A DNA stretch of 37,034 nucleotides from Fructilactobacillus lindneri DSM 20690 = JCM 11027 (GCF_002907375.1 NZ_MIYK01000021.1:1-37034), one strand, 5' to 3'; shown: positions 1-6,953, numbered from the stretch's first letter. A program made the numbers and translations. Notes: a model not told the origin generated them from the sequence alone.

Positions 1-225
1 GCGGTTGATCCAACTGGAGATGTTTTTGCGTCTGCGATTTCTGACCTATCTGCACATAATGCACTTGCTCCTAACCAAGCAACGGTATTACTTCAGCAGT
101 CAGGATTTATTGGAACTGATTTACCAGCACCGTTTATCCCAGCCACGATGATGTATCTCTTTAGCTCACTCATGTTAAATCACGAAATGCTTTTCGTTGA
201 TAATTTTCTCTTCGCGTTTATCTAA
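1..225 (+). pseudogene. 3' end of an unidentified phage-like gene, fused to foreign DNA
   Basis: The frame is open from the first base to a TAA at 223-225. The first ~40 residues look like real protein (AVDPTGDVFASAISDLSAHN, then LAPNQATVLLQQSGF). The pattern 'SAHNALAPNQA' recalls the C-terminal part of HK97-type portal proteins, where a 'G.LSPNEAR'-like segment is usual; this is a resemblance only. From about base 118 the same DNA encodes, on the other strand, the start of a zeta-type kinase, so the last ~35 residues of this frame are read-through across a junction. A phage origin would fit the terminase genes at the other end of the window. The 5' part lies outside the window. Confidence 0.4.
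118..173 (-). pseudogene. 5' stub of a zeta-toxin-like P-loop kinase
   Basis: Starting at the ATG at 171-173, the minus strand reads MSELKRYIIVAGINGAGKS. This has the short beta strand and Walker A loop (GxNGAGKS) typical of zeta-toxin and related UDP-sugar kinases. After GKS the reading becomes non-family and hits a stop within a few codons, so only about 19 codons survive. The start lies 1 base after the stop of the 65-residue gene upstream, an arrangement normal for an antitoxin-toxin operon. The breakpoint near base 118 is where the phage-like frame on the plus strand begins to make sense. Confidence 0.5.
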
Positions 226-372
226 GAGGTAAGTGTGTACCGCGTCAAACAACTTGCGCTTATCAGGATCTGGATTATGTGCTGATTGCTCCCAAATGTC
301 TTGAATATCGACTGCCCCTGGGTCAGCCAACAATTGCTCTATTTTTTCGACTTCTTTGCTGGGTTTGATCAT
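175..372 (-). CDS. Small acidic protein, probable partner of the truncated zeta-like kinase
   Basis: A 65-residue protein starting MIKPSKEVEKIEQLLADPG. It is charged, with no membrane segment and no recognised domain. A GGGAG ribosome binding site lies about 8 bases before the ATG. The stop codon is 1 base from the ATG of the zeta-like kinase stub, so the two were one transcription unit. Size, charge and position are what is expected of an antitoxin (the epsilon role), but the sequence is not an epsilon protein I recognise, so this role is inferred from neighbourhood only. It may now be an orphan antitoxin. Confidence 0.55.
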   Translation of the reverse strand: MIKPSKEVEKIEQLLADPGAVDIQDIWEQSAHNPDPDKRKLFDAVHTYLLDKREEKIINEKHFVI

Positions 373-521
373 TTAAAAGGCTCCCGTCACTTTCACTTAG
401 TTCAGTCATCACCTATTCAACCACTTAAGGCGCCTATTTTTGCTTCTAAGCGATTTTAAAGCAGCTTTAATAATTTATGCACTGCAACACTTAAAACGGC
501 TTAAATGAGCTAATATGACGT

Positions 522-819
522 TTAATTCCAAGAACGCTCATTGTCAGTGTTCTGTTCTTCGGGGTGTTTAGCCGCATATTTCTAACCGCTTTTTTATTCC
601 ACCAAATCCCAAATAGGTTTTGCATGGTGCCGTATAAGTAGTTTTCCACGTTCTTGATATGCTTATCATTGCTTCTTAGGGCGTTAAAGTAGCGTCTCAA
701 GGCTTAGTCATCAAAGGTTTTAGTTCTTCGTCGTCAAGCGGGATTAGAACCCCAATATCTTGATGATACTTTTCAACTCGGTATTTAGCATTTAAGATAA
801 TGCCAATAAAACGATGCAT
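522..819 (-). pseudogene. Truncated, frameshifted 3' part of a RepA_N replication gene
   Basis: The minus strand encodes a near copy of the C-terminal end of the intact RepA at 30547-31731. It starts at 'HRFIGIILNAKYRVEK', then LDDEELKPLMTK, where a missing base shifts the frame. It resumes as RRYFNALRSNDKHIKNVE, and a second small deletion near WWNKKA shifts it again; corrected, the end reads YAAKHPEEQNTDNE to a stop at 522-524. The N-terminal RepA_N domain and the iterons are absent. Homology stops right where the 69-bp repeat (817-885) begins, so that repeat marks a recombination junction. This is a relic of a third replicon. Confidence 0.85.
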
Positions 820-885
820 TTATTTAAGTTAGATACATATTATATGTACGAAGGCATTTCATTTACACAAGATTCTTGACGCTAC
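817..885. repeat. 69-bp direct repeat, copy 1
   Basis: These 69 bases, from CATTTATTTAAGTTAGATAC to GATTCTTGACGCTAC, occur again without a mismatch at 9817-9885. A small palindrome, ACATATTATATGT, lies inside. Copy 1 abuts the broken repA. It may be one end of an insertion sequence or a recombinase target; I do not recognise it as the terminus of a named element. Confidence 0.9.
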
Positions 886-939
886 TTATCTAAGAGATAA
901 AAAATCTAATGGCAATTGGTAGCACTAAATTAAGAGATT

Positions 940-2481
940 TCACCCCGTACTTATATTGGTTCCAAATCTATCTACTTCATCATCAATTCCTTCAACATCT
1001 GAAAATACGCTTTGTTCCTCAATATACTGCCTATTCTGTAACTTCAAAAAAGCCTCAAGGTAATTAACCCAAGCTATTGATTCTGCTTCTCTTTTCCGAT
1101 ATAAAGCTCTTAATACCATTTCTAAAGTTGCAATTTGTGACGCTTGATTTCCTTTCCCCTTTTTTACAATTAGCTTATTAGATGAAATGGCTTGTTTCAT
1201 CACCCTATTCAAGGTTGATGGAGAAATATCAAGAGCATCACGAATAGCCCTGGTTGACATAATAACTTTGTCTGCTCCAGAGCTAACTTTATTAATTAGT
1301 TCAATCACATCATTTAGCCATTCTGACACGTGACTATAGACGCGTTCTGTGCGAGGCTTCGCCCACTTGTACCATTGAACGTTACTTTCTTGCACCACAA
1401 TGCGCTTCTCATCAGGTGTTGCCCAGGTATCTATTAATTCATCAATATAAAGTTTAGATGCACCTTTATAATTGCCAGAATAAGCGTCACGGACGCAACG
1501 CTGCATATCTCGTACGTCTAAAGGATCTTCAAGGTATGAATTAAACTCATCTAATAAATTGAAGGCATCGTTTTGGTTTTTTCCAGAAGAGTAGCACGCT
1601 AAGGCCAGTGTAAGTATAGTATTGTGACGCCCTAGTCCTTGACCTGGTTTAATGTTGTGCTTTGTCAACATAATTCTAAACCAAGCTTGATCGGTTTGTT
1701 TTCTATATTGAGAATGCGGACTATTAATTACTTTTAGATTGCTCTTACGCTTTTCCTTACCTTTTTGTGTGACTGACTTACTCCACATTAAAAAACCAGC
1801 AAATGAGTAGGTCAATTCTGGTTCAAAAAAAATAATATTATCTTCCCGCGGGATCCGAAAAATTCCAAAACTATTACATCCTACATCAGTAGCAGGTATT
1901 TTTTCCATAATCGTACTTTTTATATTTTCAGAAATCTTTCTAGCCGCGCTTAAAACAGGCATACTACCATTTTTATGTTTTGATAAAAATGCTGGGCGAT
2001 CCAAGATATAGTAAATTTGATACCCTTTATCAGTTTTTAAGACAAGTGTGGGTAGAATATGGTCATCTAAGACTATGCTGCTATTAACCAGATTCAGGTT
2101 TCGATCTCTATCTAGAGCATCTTTAAAATCAATATCAACTACAAACGCATTAATTTGGCTTAGATTACGTTCTGAATGCCCTTTAATATGTTTACGGCTG
2201 TTATCATATCCTAACCAATTAAAGGTATTAGGTGTCCAATGTGTTAGTGTCTCAATGTTTTCTATTAATGCTTCTTCAGAAGTCACGACAAAACCCATGT
2301 CACGACTCATTGATGATTTATTACGAAAAACAGCAATTGAACCAGTCTTATTATCGTTATGTACTTCTTGATTGAGTTGAACTAGTTTACTATTTTTTGG
2401 TTTATATTTTTTTAAACCATTATGTAAAATAAGACTAATTGCAGACCAAGATTTGTAGCTTAATTTTTCCGTTACAGACAT
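940..2481 (-). CDS. Plasmid replication protein of the archaeo-eukaryotic primase type with PriCT-1 domain
   Basis: A 513-residue protein. Residues ~45-240 carry the primase-like fold: the acidic catalytic pair sits in NAFVVDIDF (VDID, 115-118), followed by KGYQIYYIL (152-160) and a basic SFGIFRIPRE segment. Residues ~270-350 look like a primase C-terminal (PriCT-1) helical domain (GLGRHNTILTLALACY...). A C-terminal winged-helix region follows (STRAIRDALDISPSTLNRV). Proteins of this build initiate replication on theta plasmids of lactobacilli. The start is supported by GAAAGGAG upstream of the ATG. The divergent parAB genes and the repeats between them make a replicon. A small plus-strand RNA may regulate its leader. 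Confidence 0.75.
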   Translation of the reverse strand: MSVTEKLSYKSWSAISLILHNGLKKYKPKNSKLVQLNQEVHNDNKTGSIAVFRNKSSMSRDMGFVVTSEEALIENIETLTHWTPNTFNWLGYDNSRKHIKGHSERNLSQINAFVVDIDFKDALDRDRNLNLVNSSIVLDDHILPTLVLKTDKGYQIYYILDRPAFLSKHKNGSMPVLSAARKISENIKSTIMEKIPATDVGCNSFGIFRIPREDNIIFFEPELTYSFAGFLMWSKSVTQKGKEKRKSNLKVINSPHSQYRKQTDQAWFRIMLTKHNIKPGQGLGRHNTILTLALACYSSGKNQNDAFNLLDEFNSYLEDPLDVRDMQRCVRDAYSGNYKGASKLYIDELIDTWATPDEKRIVVQESNVQWYKWAKPRTERVYSHVSEWLNDVIELINKVSSGADKVIMSTRAIRDALDISPSTLNRVMKQAISSNKLIVKKGKGNQASQIATLEMVLRALYRKREAESIAWVNYLEAFLKLQNRQYIEEQSVFSDVEGIDDEVDRFGTNISTG

Positions 2482-2682
2482 AATATTTGCACTCCTTTCA
2501 GAACGATATTAACCAAAGGTAGATTTGTTTTGAAACAAATAGTAGTTAATGCCGTTGATTAACTCGAAAGAAAAAGTGAACCAGCATATCACTGATCCAC
2601 TTAGAGTTAACAGAATCAAGATGTGCCGTTCAAAGCCATATTAATCCGCAAATCATGTCATTATCTATGTTCTATAGCAGTA

Positions 2683-2800
2683 TTGAATTTTAGAGAAAAA
2701 TAGCATACAATATCCTATGAATAAGTTTTATGAACATTTATTTTCTTTATATTTTTTTGCGGGTCGCTGTGAATGCCAGTTCACAGTGGCTTTTTTTATT
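2683..2800 (+). ncRNA. Candidate countertranscript RNA opposite the replication-gene leader
   Basis: A good promoter (TTGAAT at 2683-2688, 17-base spacer, TACAAT at 2706-2711) is followed about 50 bases on by an intrinsic terminator. The terminator stem is CGCTGTGAA/TTCACAGTG at 2765-2788, with a run of seven T. No coding frame lies between. The RNA would be roughly 75-85 nt and lies antisense to the region upstream of the divergent primase-type replication gene, where copy-number countertranscripts are common. If that gene's own promoter lies closer to its ATG than 2683, the RNA would not overlap its message. The region 2482-2680 also holds short dyads (AGTTAA...TTAACT near 2527-2547). Confidence 0.45.
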
Positions 2801-2854
2801 TTCTTTTGCACTTACAATAACCTACCCAAAAACCTATGTCAATCGCATTTTTGA

Positions 2855-3038
2855 AAAAAGATACTTTTACTATTGTATAAAAGTATCTTTTTATCTTTAT
2901 ATCTAAAGATACATTCATCTTTAGATATAAAGATAAATGTATTTCTTGATTTGTAGCTGTTTATTGTCCATATTTTTATATCTTTGTATCTTTAGATAAA
3001 AAGATAAACTTATCTAAGGATACTTTTATCTTTTTATC
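2855..3038. repeat. Cluster of palindromes built on AGATAC/GTATCT, probable partition or origin site
   Basis: Three strong dyads lie in tandem before parA. (1) A 15-bp perfect stem, AAAAAGATACTTTTA at 2855-2869 with its complement at 2878-2892. (2) A 21-bp perfect stem at 2890-2910 and 2917-2937, built on TTTATCTTTATATC, with a 6-base loop. (3) A 14-bp stem at 2995-3008 and 3025-3038 (GATAAAAAGATAAA). The same words recur downstream of the pair at 4393-4531. Sites on both sides of a parAB operon are expected for a centromere/operator bound by the small partner protein. Some could instead serve as replication iterons for the divergent primase-type gene. Confidence 0.7.
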
Positions 3039-3039
3039 C

Positions 3040-3067
3040 TTGTAAAATTTTTTTTTTATATTATAAT
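3040..3067 (+). promoter_or_regulatory. Promoter of the first parAB operon
   Basis: TTGTAA at 3040-3045, a 16-base spacer, and TATAAT at 3062-3067. The -35 box begins two bases after the third palindrome, so a protein bound to the palindromes could repress it. The gene's AGGAGG site is at 3123-3128. Confidence 0.6.
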
Positions 3068-3133
3068 AAAAGTGCAAAAGGATACTTTAACAGAAAATAA
3101 AAATCATTTACTTATTTATATTAGGAGGCAAAC

Positions 3134-4033
3134 ATGCCACAAGTTGTTATTAACGCACAACAAAAAGGCGGCGTTGGGAAAACAACTGATACTGTTATGG
3201 AAGCAATCGTAGCTTCTACAATATTTGATAAAAAAGTATTGGTGATTGATACAGATTTACAAGGTAACGCTACAGATTTTTTAGGCCGAACCTTTAATTT
3301 AAAGAAAATAGATTACACACTTATGAGATGCTTAGAAATAGGCGACTTAAGTAAAGGTATTGTAGAATTAAGCGATAATCTCGATTTGATCGGTTGTAAA
3401 TATGATATGCGTAAATACGGGGATTTTCTTATAGAAAAATTTGATAATATCTATGACCGTACTTTTTATATGTCAAACCTATTAGACGCCATCAAAGATC
3501 GTTATGACTATATATTTATAGACGTTCCACCTTCAACAGATTTAAAAGTTGATAATGCAATGGTTTGTGCGGATTATGTTGTGGTGGTCCAAGAAACACA
3601 ACGATTCTCTTTTGATGGATCTAAACGTTTAGTATTTTCTTACCTACAAAGTTTGGTTGATGATTTTGGATCGAAGGTAAAAGTACAAGTAGCAGGCGTT
3701 TTGCCTGTACTCCTTCAGAATCGAAGAGAGTTACACAAAAAAATTGTTAACGACACAGTCTCTTTCTTTGGTCAAGATAATGTGTTCAACACAATCATCT
3801 CAAACCATGCAAGGTTAGAATGGTATACAGCACAAGGTATACAATTTAATGATTTTCACGACAAAAAAATGTTTGCACTTTTTGCGGATATTTTTTGTGA
3901 ATTAGAAGAAAGAATACAAGCCTTTGAAACTCAGGGAGATATATCTGACTACATATATAAACGTCGTTATTTGACAAAAGACAACAAACTTACGAAGCTT
4001 GGAAAGGGGTTAGATGTTAATGGGCTTAATTAA
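3134..4033 (+). CDS. parA: ParA-family partition ATPase
   Basis: A 299-residue ATPase for plasmid segregation. The deviant Walker A motif KGGVGKTT is at residues 11-18, followed by VLVIDTDLQGNATDFLG (A'/switch I region) and YDYIFIDVPPSTD (Walker B). There is no N-terminal DNA-binding extension, so this is the short ParA (type Ib-like) class, where the small partner binds DNA and controls transcription. AGGAGG lies 5 bases before the ATG. The partner gene overlaps its 3' end by 20 bases. A decayed relative (only the C-terminal third) lies at 11487-11851. Only plasmid maintenance is indicated. Confidence 0.9.
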   Translation: MPQVVINAQQKGGVGKTTDTVMEAIVASTIFDKKVLVIDTDLQGNATDFLGRTFNLKKIDYTLMRCLEIGDLSKGIVELSDNLDLIGCKYDMRKYGDFLIEKFDNIYDRTFYMSNLLDAIKDRYDYIFIDVPPSTDLKVDNAMVCADYVVVVQETQRFSFDGSKRLVFSYLQSLVDDFGSKVKVQVAGVLPVLLQNRRELHKKIVNDTVSFFGQDNVFNTIISNHARLEWYTAQGIQFNDFHDKKMFALFADIFCELEERIQAFETQGDISDYIYKRRYLTKDNKLTKLGKGLDVNGLN

Positions 4034-4340
4034 TCGAGGAAATAAAGAAACCGAATCACCAGAAGCACTCCATTCAGCTGATGTCAGTAGAGATACATCT
4101 TCTCTTAATCCAAAAACAACGGAAACAAAGAAATGGACTGGAGCAGAGAGGAAAAATATTAAAGTGGCTCCGCCTGTCTTAGATTTAATAAAAACAATGT
4201 GTAATATGACCGACAAAAATAAACCAGAATCGAAAGCATATGGTTTAGTCAGTACGGCTGTAAATGAATATCTAAAAGATCACTTTACTGAAAGAGAACA
4301 AGAAATTATTAGGAATAGCATCGAAATTAAATACCGGTAA
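4014..4340 (+). CDS. Small ParB-like partition partner
   Basis: A 108-residue basic protein, translationally coupled to parA (20-base overlap, GGAAAGGGG before the ATG; a second in-frame ATG follows at 4020). The first half is polar and probably disordered. The second half (KNIKVAPPVLDLIKTM ... AYGLVSTAVNEYLKDHF) has the strand-helix-helix spacing of a ribbon-helix-helix fold, as in small partners of short ParA proteins. I expect it to bind the palindromes on both sides of the operon as centromere and operator. The family assignment is by layout, not by a sequence match. Confidence 0.65.
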   Translation: MLMGLINRGNKETESPEALHSADVSRDTSSLNPKTTETKKWTGAERKNIKVAPPVLDLIKTMCNMTDKNKPESKAYGLVSTAVNEYLKDHFTEREQEIIRNSIEIKYR

Positions 4341-4350
4341 TACAATTTCA

Positions 4351-4392
4351 AAAAGACGTTATTAGAACTTACTTATTCTAATAACGTCTTTT
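4351..4392 (+). terminator. Terminator of the first parAB operon
   Basis: A perfect 17-bp stem, AAAAGACGTTATTAGAA (4351-4367) with its complement at 4376-4392, starting 10 bases after the stop codon and ending in TTTT. It is symmetric in A and T runs, so it could work on both strands. Confidence 0.85.
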
Positions 4393-4531
4393 GTATCTTT
4401 ATATCTTTAGATACAAAGATACTTTTGAACTAAACTATTTTTTTAAGCTCACTTGAGTATTTCTAATTGGATACCTAATTTAAAAAAGGGTAGATTGTAC
4501 TATATCCTTGTATCTTAAGATACAAGGATAT
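4393..4531. repeat. Downstream copies of the parAB palindromes
   Basis: Two 30-bp palindromes. At 4393-4422 is a nearly perfect one built on GTATCTTTATATC and its complement. At 4502-4531 is a perfect one with half-site ATATCCTTGTATCTT. They share the GTATC/AGATAC core with the cluster at 2855-3038, so similar sites bracket parAB. The stretch 4532-4800 is AT-rich, and I see no gene in it. Confidence 0.7.
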
Positions 4532-4800
4532 TCAGATATAAAAATTAAAATGACATATTAATAATGTAACTAGTGTTTAATGTTCAAATTACTAAGCTGC
4601 TAAGCTATTGGTCTTGCTATTTATATATACTTTTGATATCTAGTACTTTTCACAATAGATATTGAAAATCTATTATAAGAAATTTTTTAAGAACTATAAA
4701 CTGCTTTAAGTTAACATTGATAACGATAGTTGCAATATACTCATCTGGATGTAAGCTGATTCCTGAGACAACTTTTAAGAGAGCGTATAATGAATAAATC

Positions 4801-5102
4801 GTCTCTCAAAAGGAATGTGTTTATCCAGTGCCGGTCTTTGAAGATTATGAAACTGCCGCTGCCGTCCTTTTTGAATATGTGCATGCTTTCTACAATAGGA
4901 AGAGAATTCATAGTTCACTGGGCTACCAGACCCCCTTACAAGTTGAAATTGCAACACTTACGAGCCAAATGGCCGCCTGATTTAATGCTTTCCAGGGTTC
5001 AAATAAGTTATTAATCACGATTAATGATTTATTTGAGCTGTGGAAGGTAAACGCGGTTCTGAATGTCTCTTAAAATCTGTCTCAAATATTGACTTCAATC
5101 CA
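4801..5102 (+). mobile_element. IS3-family insertion sequence remnant (3' end of transposase and right end)
   Basis: In the frame ending at the TGA at 4978-4980 the DNA reads VYPVPVFEDYETAAAVLFEY, then VHAFYNRKRIHSSLGYQTP and QVEIATLTSQMAA. This is the C-terminal end of an IS3-family (IS150-like) OrfB transposase, including the conserved 'YN..R.HSSLGY.TP' tail just after the last catalytic glutamate. The upstream part, with the DDE core and orfA, is gone. About 120 bases follow to a probable terminus near 5102 (...TATTGACTTCAATCCA). The element has cut into the gene whose 3' end follows. The right end position is estimated from the reading-frame change, not from a paired inverted repeat. Confidence 0.75.
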
Positions 5103-5288
5103 CAACGAACTGAATACACCTTTGAGTCAATTGTTAATGAATCTGGACCAACTAATACTGTTGCTGGCGAGACAGAAGAAATGGACTTATTTGCTGGTAG
5201 TGGATTTTTTGAGGAAAAACCAAAGGCTAAATTACATCGTTATAAGGCTTGCAGGTGGACTGATATTTACAAGCAAGAAATTGAATAA
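5103..5288 (+). pseudogene. 3' remnant of an unidentified gene, cut by the IS3 element, next to the CRISPR array
   Basis: The open frame after the IS end encodes about 61 residues. It begins RTEYTFESIVNESGPTN, contains ETEEMDLFAGSGFFEEKPKA, and ends HRYKACRWTDIYKQEIE before a TAA at 5286-5288. Codon use is typical of a real low-GC gene; the overlapping +1 frame is also open but has a less natural composition. I do not recognise the family. The stop is only 84 bases from the first CRISPR repeat and in the same direction, the usual place for the last cas gene of an operon, so it may be what is left of a cas gene. That is inference from position only. Confidence 0.4.
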
Positions 5289-5371
5289 TAAATAATGTTT
5301 TAAGGAAATTGAATTTATCCATAATTGGAGTAATATTATGATTGAAACAGAACACAACAACAAGGCTATCG

Positions 5372-5629
5372 GTTTTGTAAGTACGTCATTTCAAGTAGTA
5401 TTAAACCTAGTAAAATGGATAGCAATGTAACAGTTGTGTTTTGTAAGTACGTCATTTCAAGTAGTATTAAACCAAATCTTTTAGGTTAAAAGCATCACCA
5501 AAAGTTTTGTAAGTACGTCACTTCAAGTAGTATTAAACCATTACCAAATACGGCAAGCGCAGAAAATGGGTATTAAACCTAGGGTAAAAGAATATTCTTC
5601 ACTGTACCCGTTTTGTAAGTATGCCATTT
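5372..5629 (+). CRISPR. Small, eroding CRISPR array (three intact 36-bp repeats, 30-bp spacers)
   Basis: Intact repeats at 5372-5407, 5438-5473 and 5504-5539 begin GTTTTGTAAGTACGTCATTT and end CAAGTAGTATTAAACC; the third has one C for T. Spacers are exactly 30 bases: 5408-5437, 5474-5503, 5540-5569. A fourth repeat keeps only its last 10 bases (5570-5579). A fourth spacer follows (5580-5609), then a repeat matching only in its first ~20 bases (5610-5629). The degenerate end puts the leader on the left (5289-5371). 36/30 geometry without a clear repeat hairpin is usual for class 2 (type II or V) systems. No cas gene is intact in the window, so the array is an orphan here. Confidence 0.88.
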
Positions 5630-5632
5630 TTG

Positions 5633-5649
5633 TCCGAACAGTGTTCGGA
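5633..5649. repeat. Palindrome at the distal end of the CRISPR array
   Basis: TCCGAACA-G-TGTTCGGA, a perfect 8-bp dyad starting 4 bases after the last recognisable repeat bases. It could be a recombinase or regulator site that marks the deletion end of the array. Between here and 5805 I see no gene. Confidence 0.4.
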
Positions 5650-5761
5650 TTAATTTTACAATCTACCATAAAATAAAAAAGATATAACTTGTGCCAGGCC
5701 GATAAGATACAAAAACACATAGGACATTGAGAAGCTAGCATAGAAAACTATGTGTTGCATT

Positions 5762-5851
5762 TTAGGGGCTATAACTAACAAATAACCCCTTGAAAAGACC
5801 GATAAAACAGCCCTCATTATCTAGTGATTAGATAATGGGGGTTGTTTTTTT
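5762..5851 (+). terminator. Terminator-like element, copy 1
   Basis: A long hairpin (AACAGCCCTCATTATCTA, loop, TAGATAATGGGGGTTGTT) followed by a T run at 5844-5851, preceded by an AGGGGCTA...TAACCCCT dyad from 5764. A related copy lies at 34747-34833 downstream of mazF. Both are near a short integrase gene. There is no plus-strand gene just upstream here, so it may insulate the integrase from the array. Confidence 0.65.
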
Positions 5852-5961
5852 GTTAAGTGATATAATAAACCATAAAAGAAGTTTAGAAATACGGTCCTGG
5901 TCATCAATAATTAAATAAATAATTATTTAATTATTTAATTTCAGAAAGGTATATATGAATC

Positions 5962-6552
5962 ATGGCGCAACAAATTGTCCTACCCATCAAAGACTCCAAT
6001 ATCTTAAAGATGGTACAAGATACACTTCTCGATAGTTTCCGTGCTGGTCGCCGAAATTACACCGTTTTTCAAGTTGGTAAGGCCACGCTACTACGTGTGA
6101 GTGATGTCATGACATTAAAAAAATCAGATGTCTATAATCCAGACGGCTCTGTCAAAAATACAGCCTTTATTCATGATAAAAAGACCGGTAAAGCAAACAC
6201 GTTATATTTAAAGCCTGTTCAGCAAGACTTGTTGCAATATCATGATTGGCTGGTCCAAGAAAATATCAATTCTGAGTGGTTATTCCCCTCGACAGCCCAT
6301 CATGATCGCCATATCACCGAGAAACAGTTTTATAAAGTGATGGCGCGTGTTGGTGATCTACTAGGTATCAACTATTTAGGCACGCACACCATGCGTAAAA
6401 CAGGGGCTTATCGTGTCTATACACAGTCAAATTACAATATTGGTTTAGTCATGCACTTATTGAATCACTCAAGCGAAGCCATGACACTGACTTACCTTGG
6501 TTTAGATCAAGCTAGTCGCGAGACGATGTTAGATCAAATTGATTTTGGATGA
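5962..6552 (+). CDS. Short tyrosine recombinase (XerC/phage-integrase catalytic domain), copy 1
   Basis: A 196-residue protein with all the expected catalytic residues: R45 (LLRVSDV), K77 (KKTGK), H142-x-x-R145 (THTMRKTG), H169 (LLNHSS) and Y178 (LTYLG). It lacks the separate N-terminal core-binding domain of ~350-residue integrases; only a short helical lead (residues 1-35) precedes the catalytic fold. Proteins of this kind on lactobacillus plasmids probably resolve multimers or drive plasmid integration; this is inferred. AGAAAGG lies 12 bases before the ATG, slightly long; an AT-only inverted repeat (5908-5941) sits upstream. Close relatives: 33382-33969 (intact, opposite strand) and 8459-8767 (fragment). 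Confidence 0.9.
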   Translation: MAQQIVLPIKDSNILKMVQDTLLDSFRAGRRNYTVFQVGKATLLRVSDVMTLKKSDVYNPDGSVKNTAFIHDKKTGKANTLYLKPVQQDLLQYHDWLVQENINSEWLFPSTAHHDRHITEKQFYKVMARVGDLLGINYLGTHTMRKTGAYRVYTQSNYNIGLVMHLLNHSSEAMTLTYLGLDQASRETMLDQIDFG

Positions 6553-6571
6553 TTACATCAAAAGCATACTG

Positions 6572-6660
6572 AATAATTGGACCATTTTTATTCAGTTACT
6601 TAGTGATAATTGAGATGCAATTGCGATTATAAAAATTGATATATCAACCAATGGCTGCTT
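6572..6660. repeat. ~90-bp direct repeat flanking the HAD/dhaT segment, left copy
   Basis: From AATAATTGGACCATTTTTAT to CAACCAATGGCTGCTT. It matches 8380-8470 with roughly 80% identity, same orientation. The left copy runs into the HAD-like gene, the right copy into the integrase fragment, so the two mark the edges of an inserted ~1.7 kb segment. I do not recognise it as a named IS end. Confidence 0.75.
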
Positions 6661-6862
6661 GGACTTCAATTAATGTTTGGTATGCATTCAAACCAATATC
6701 GGCGCTGATGTCAAGATTATGCACAGGTTTTTTCGGCACCGAGAGGTGCCTGACTAGTCGTGAATCGACGCCGATTTTATCAGCAACTGTTTCGATGGCT
6801 GCGTAGGTTGCCTCTTCATTGAGTAGTGTACCGTAGCAGTCAAACGTTAAGTATTTTTCCAT
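6644..6862 (-). pseudogene. Truncated HAD-superfamily hydrolase (haloacid dehalogenase type II-like)
   Basis: The N-terminus MEKYLTFDCYGTLLNEEAT has the HAD nucleophile motif (D8 in FDCYGTL, as in L-2-haloacid dehalogenases). GAGAGGAG lies before the ATG. Only 72 codons remain against ~220 for the family. The reading after residue ~38 (HLSVPKKPVH...) does not clearly follow the family, and a GGCACC...GGTGCC dyad lies there. The frame ends in the ~90-bp repeat (stop at 6644-6646), so the gene was cut at the repeat. The lysine and second acidic motifs are missing; it should be inactive. Confidence 0.6.
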
Positions 6863-6907
6863 GATGAGACTCCTCTCTGACTACCTTTAAGTATACGCAC
6901 AAACACT

Positions 6908-6936
6908 AAAAAAGCCGTCGAAATTCGGCGGCTTTT
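6908..6936 (-). terminator. Terminator of the alcohol dehydrogenase gene
   Basis: Stem AAAAGCCGCCGAA/TTCGACGGCTTTT with a T run when read on the minus strand, 18 bases after the dhaT stop. It separates dhaT from the HAD fragment. Confidence 0.8.
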
Positions 6937-6953
6937 CATCATATTACGTTAAA

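Noticed and set aside
4775..5014. Two opposite open frames (60-74 codons) over the IS3 scar
   Set aside because: The true transposase tail is in another phase and ends at 4980; these frames are shadows of it.
5372..5629. Reading the 36-bp repeats as replication iterons
   Set aside because: Exact 30-base unrelated spacers and a degenerate terminal repeat are CRISPR features; iterons are shorter and closely packed, and no replication gene adjoins.
5541..5741. Minus-strand open frame over the end of the CRISPR array
   Set aside because: It crosses a spacer, a degenerate repeat and a palindrome; Cys/Phe-rich composition and no ribosome site.
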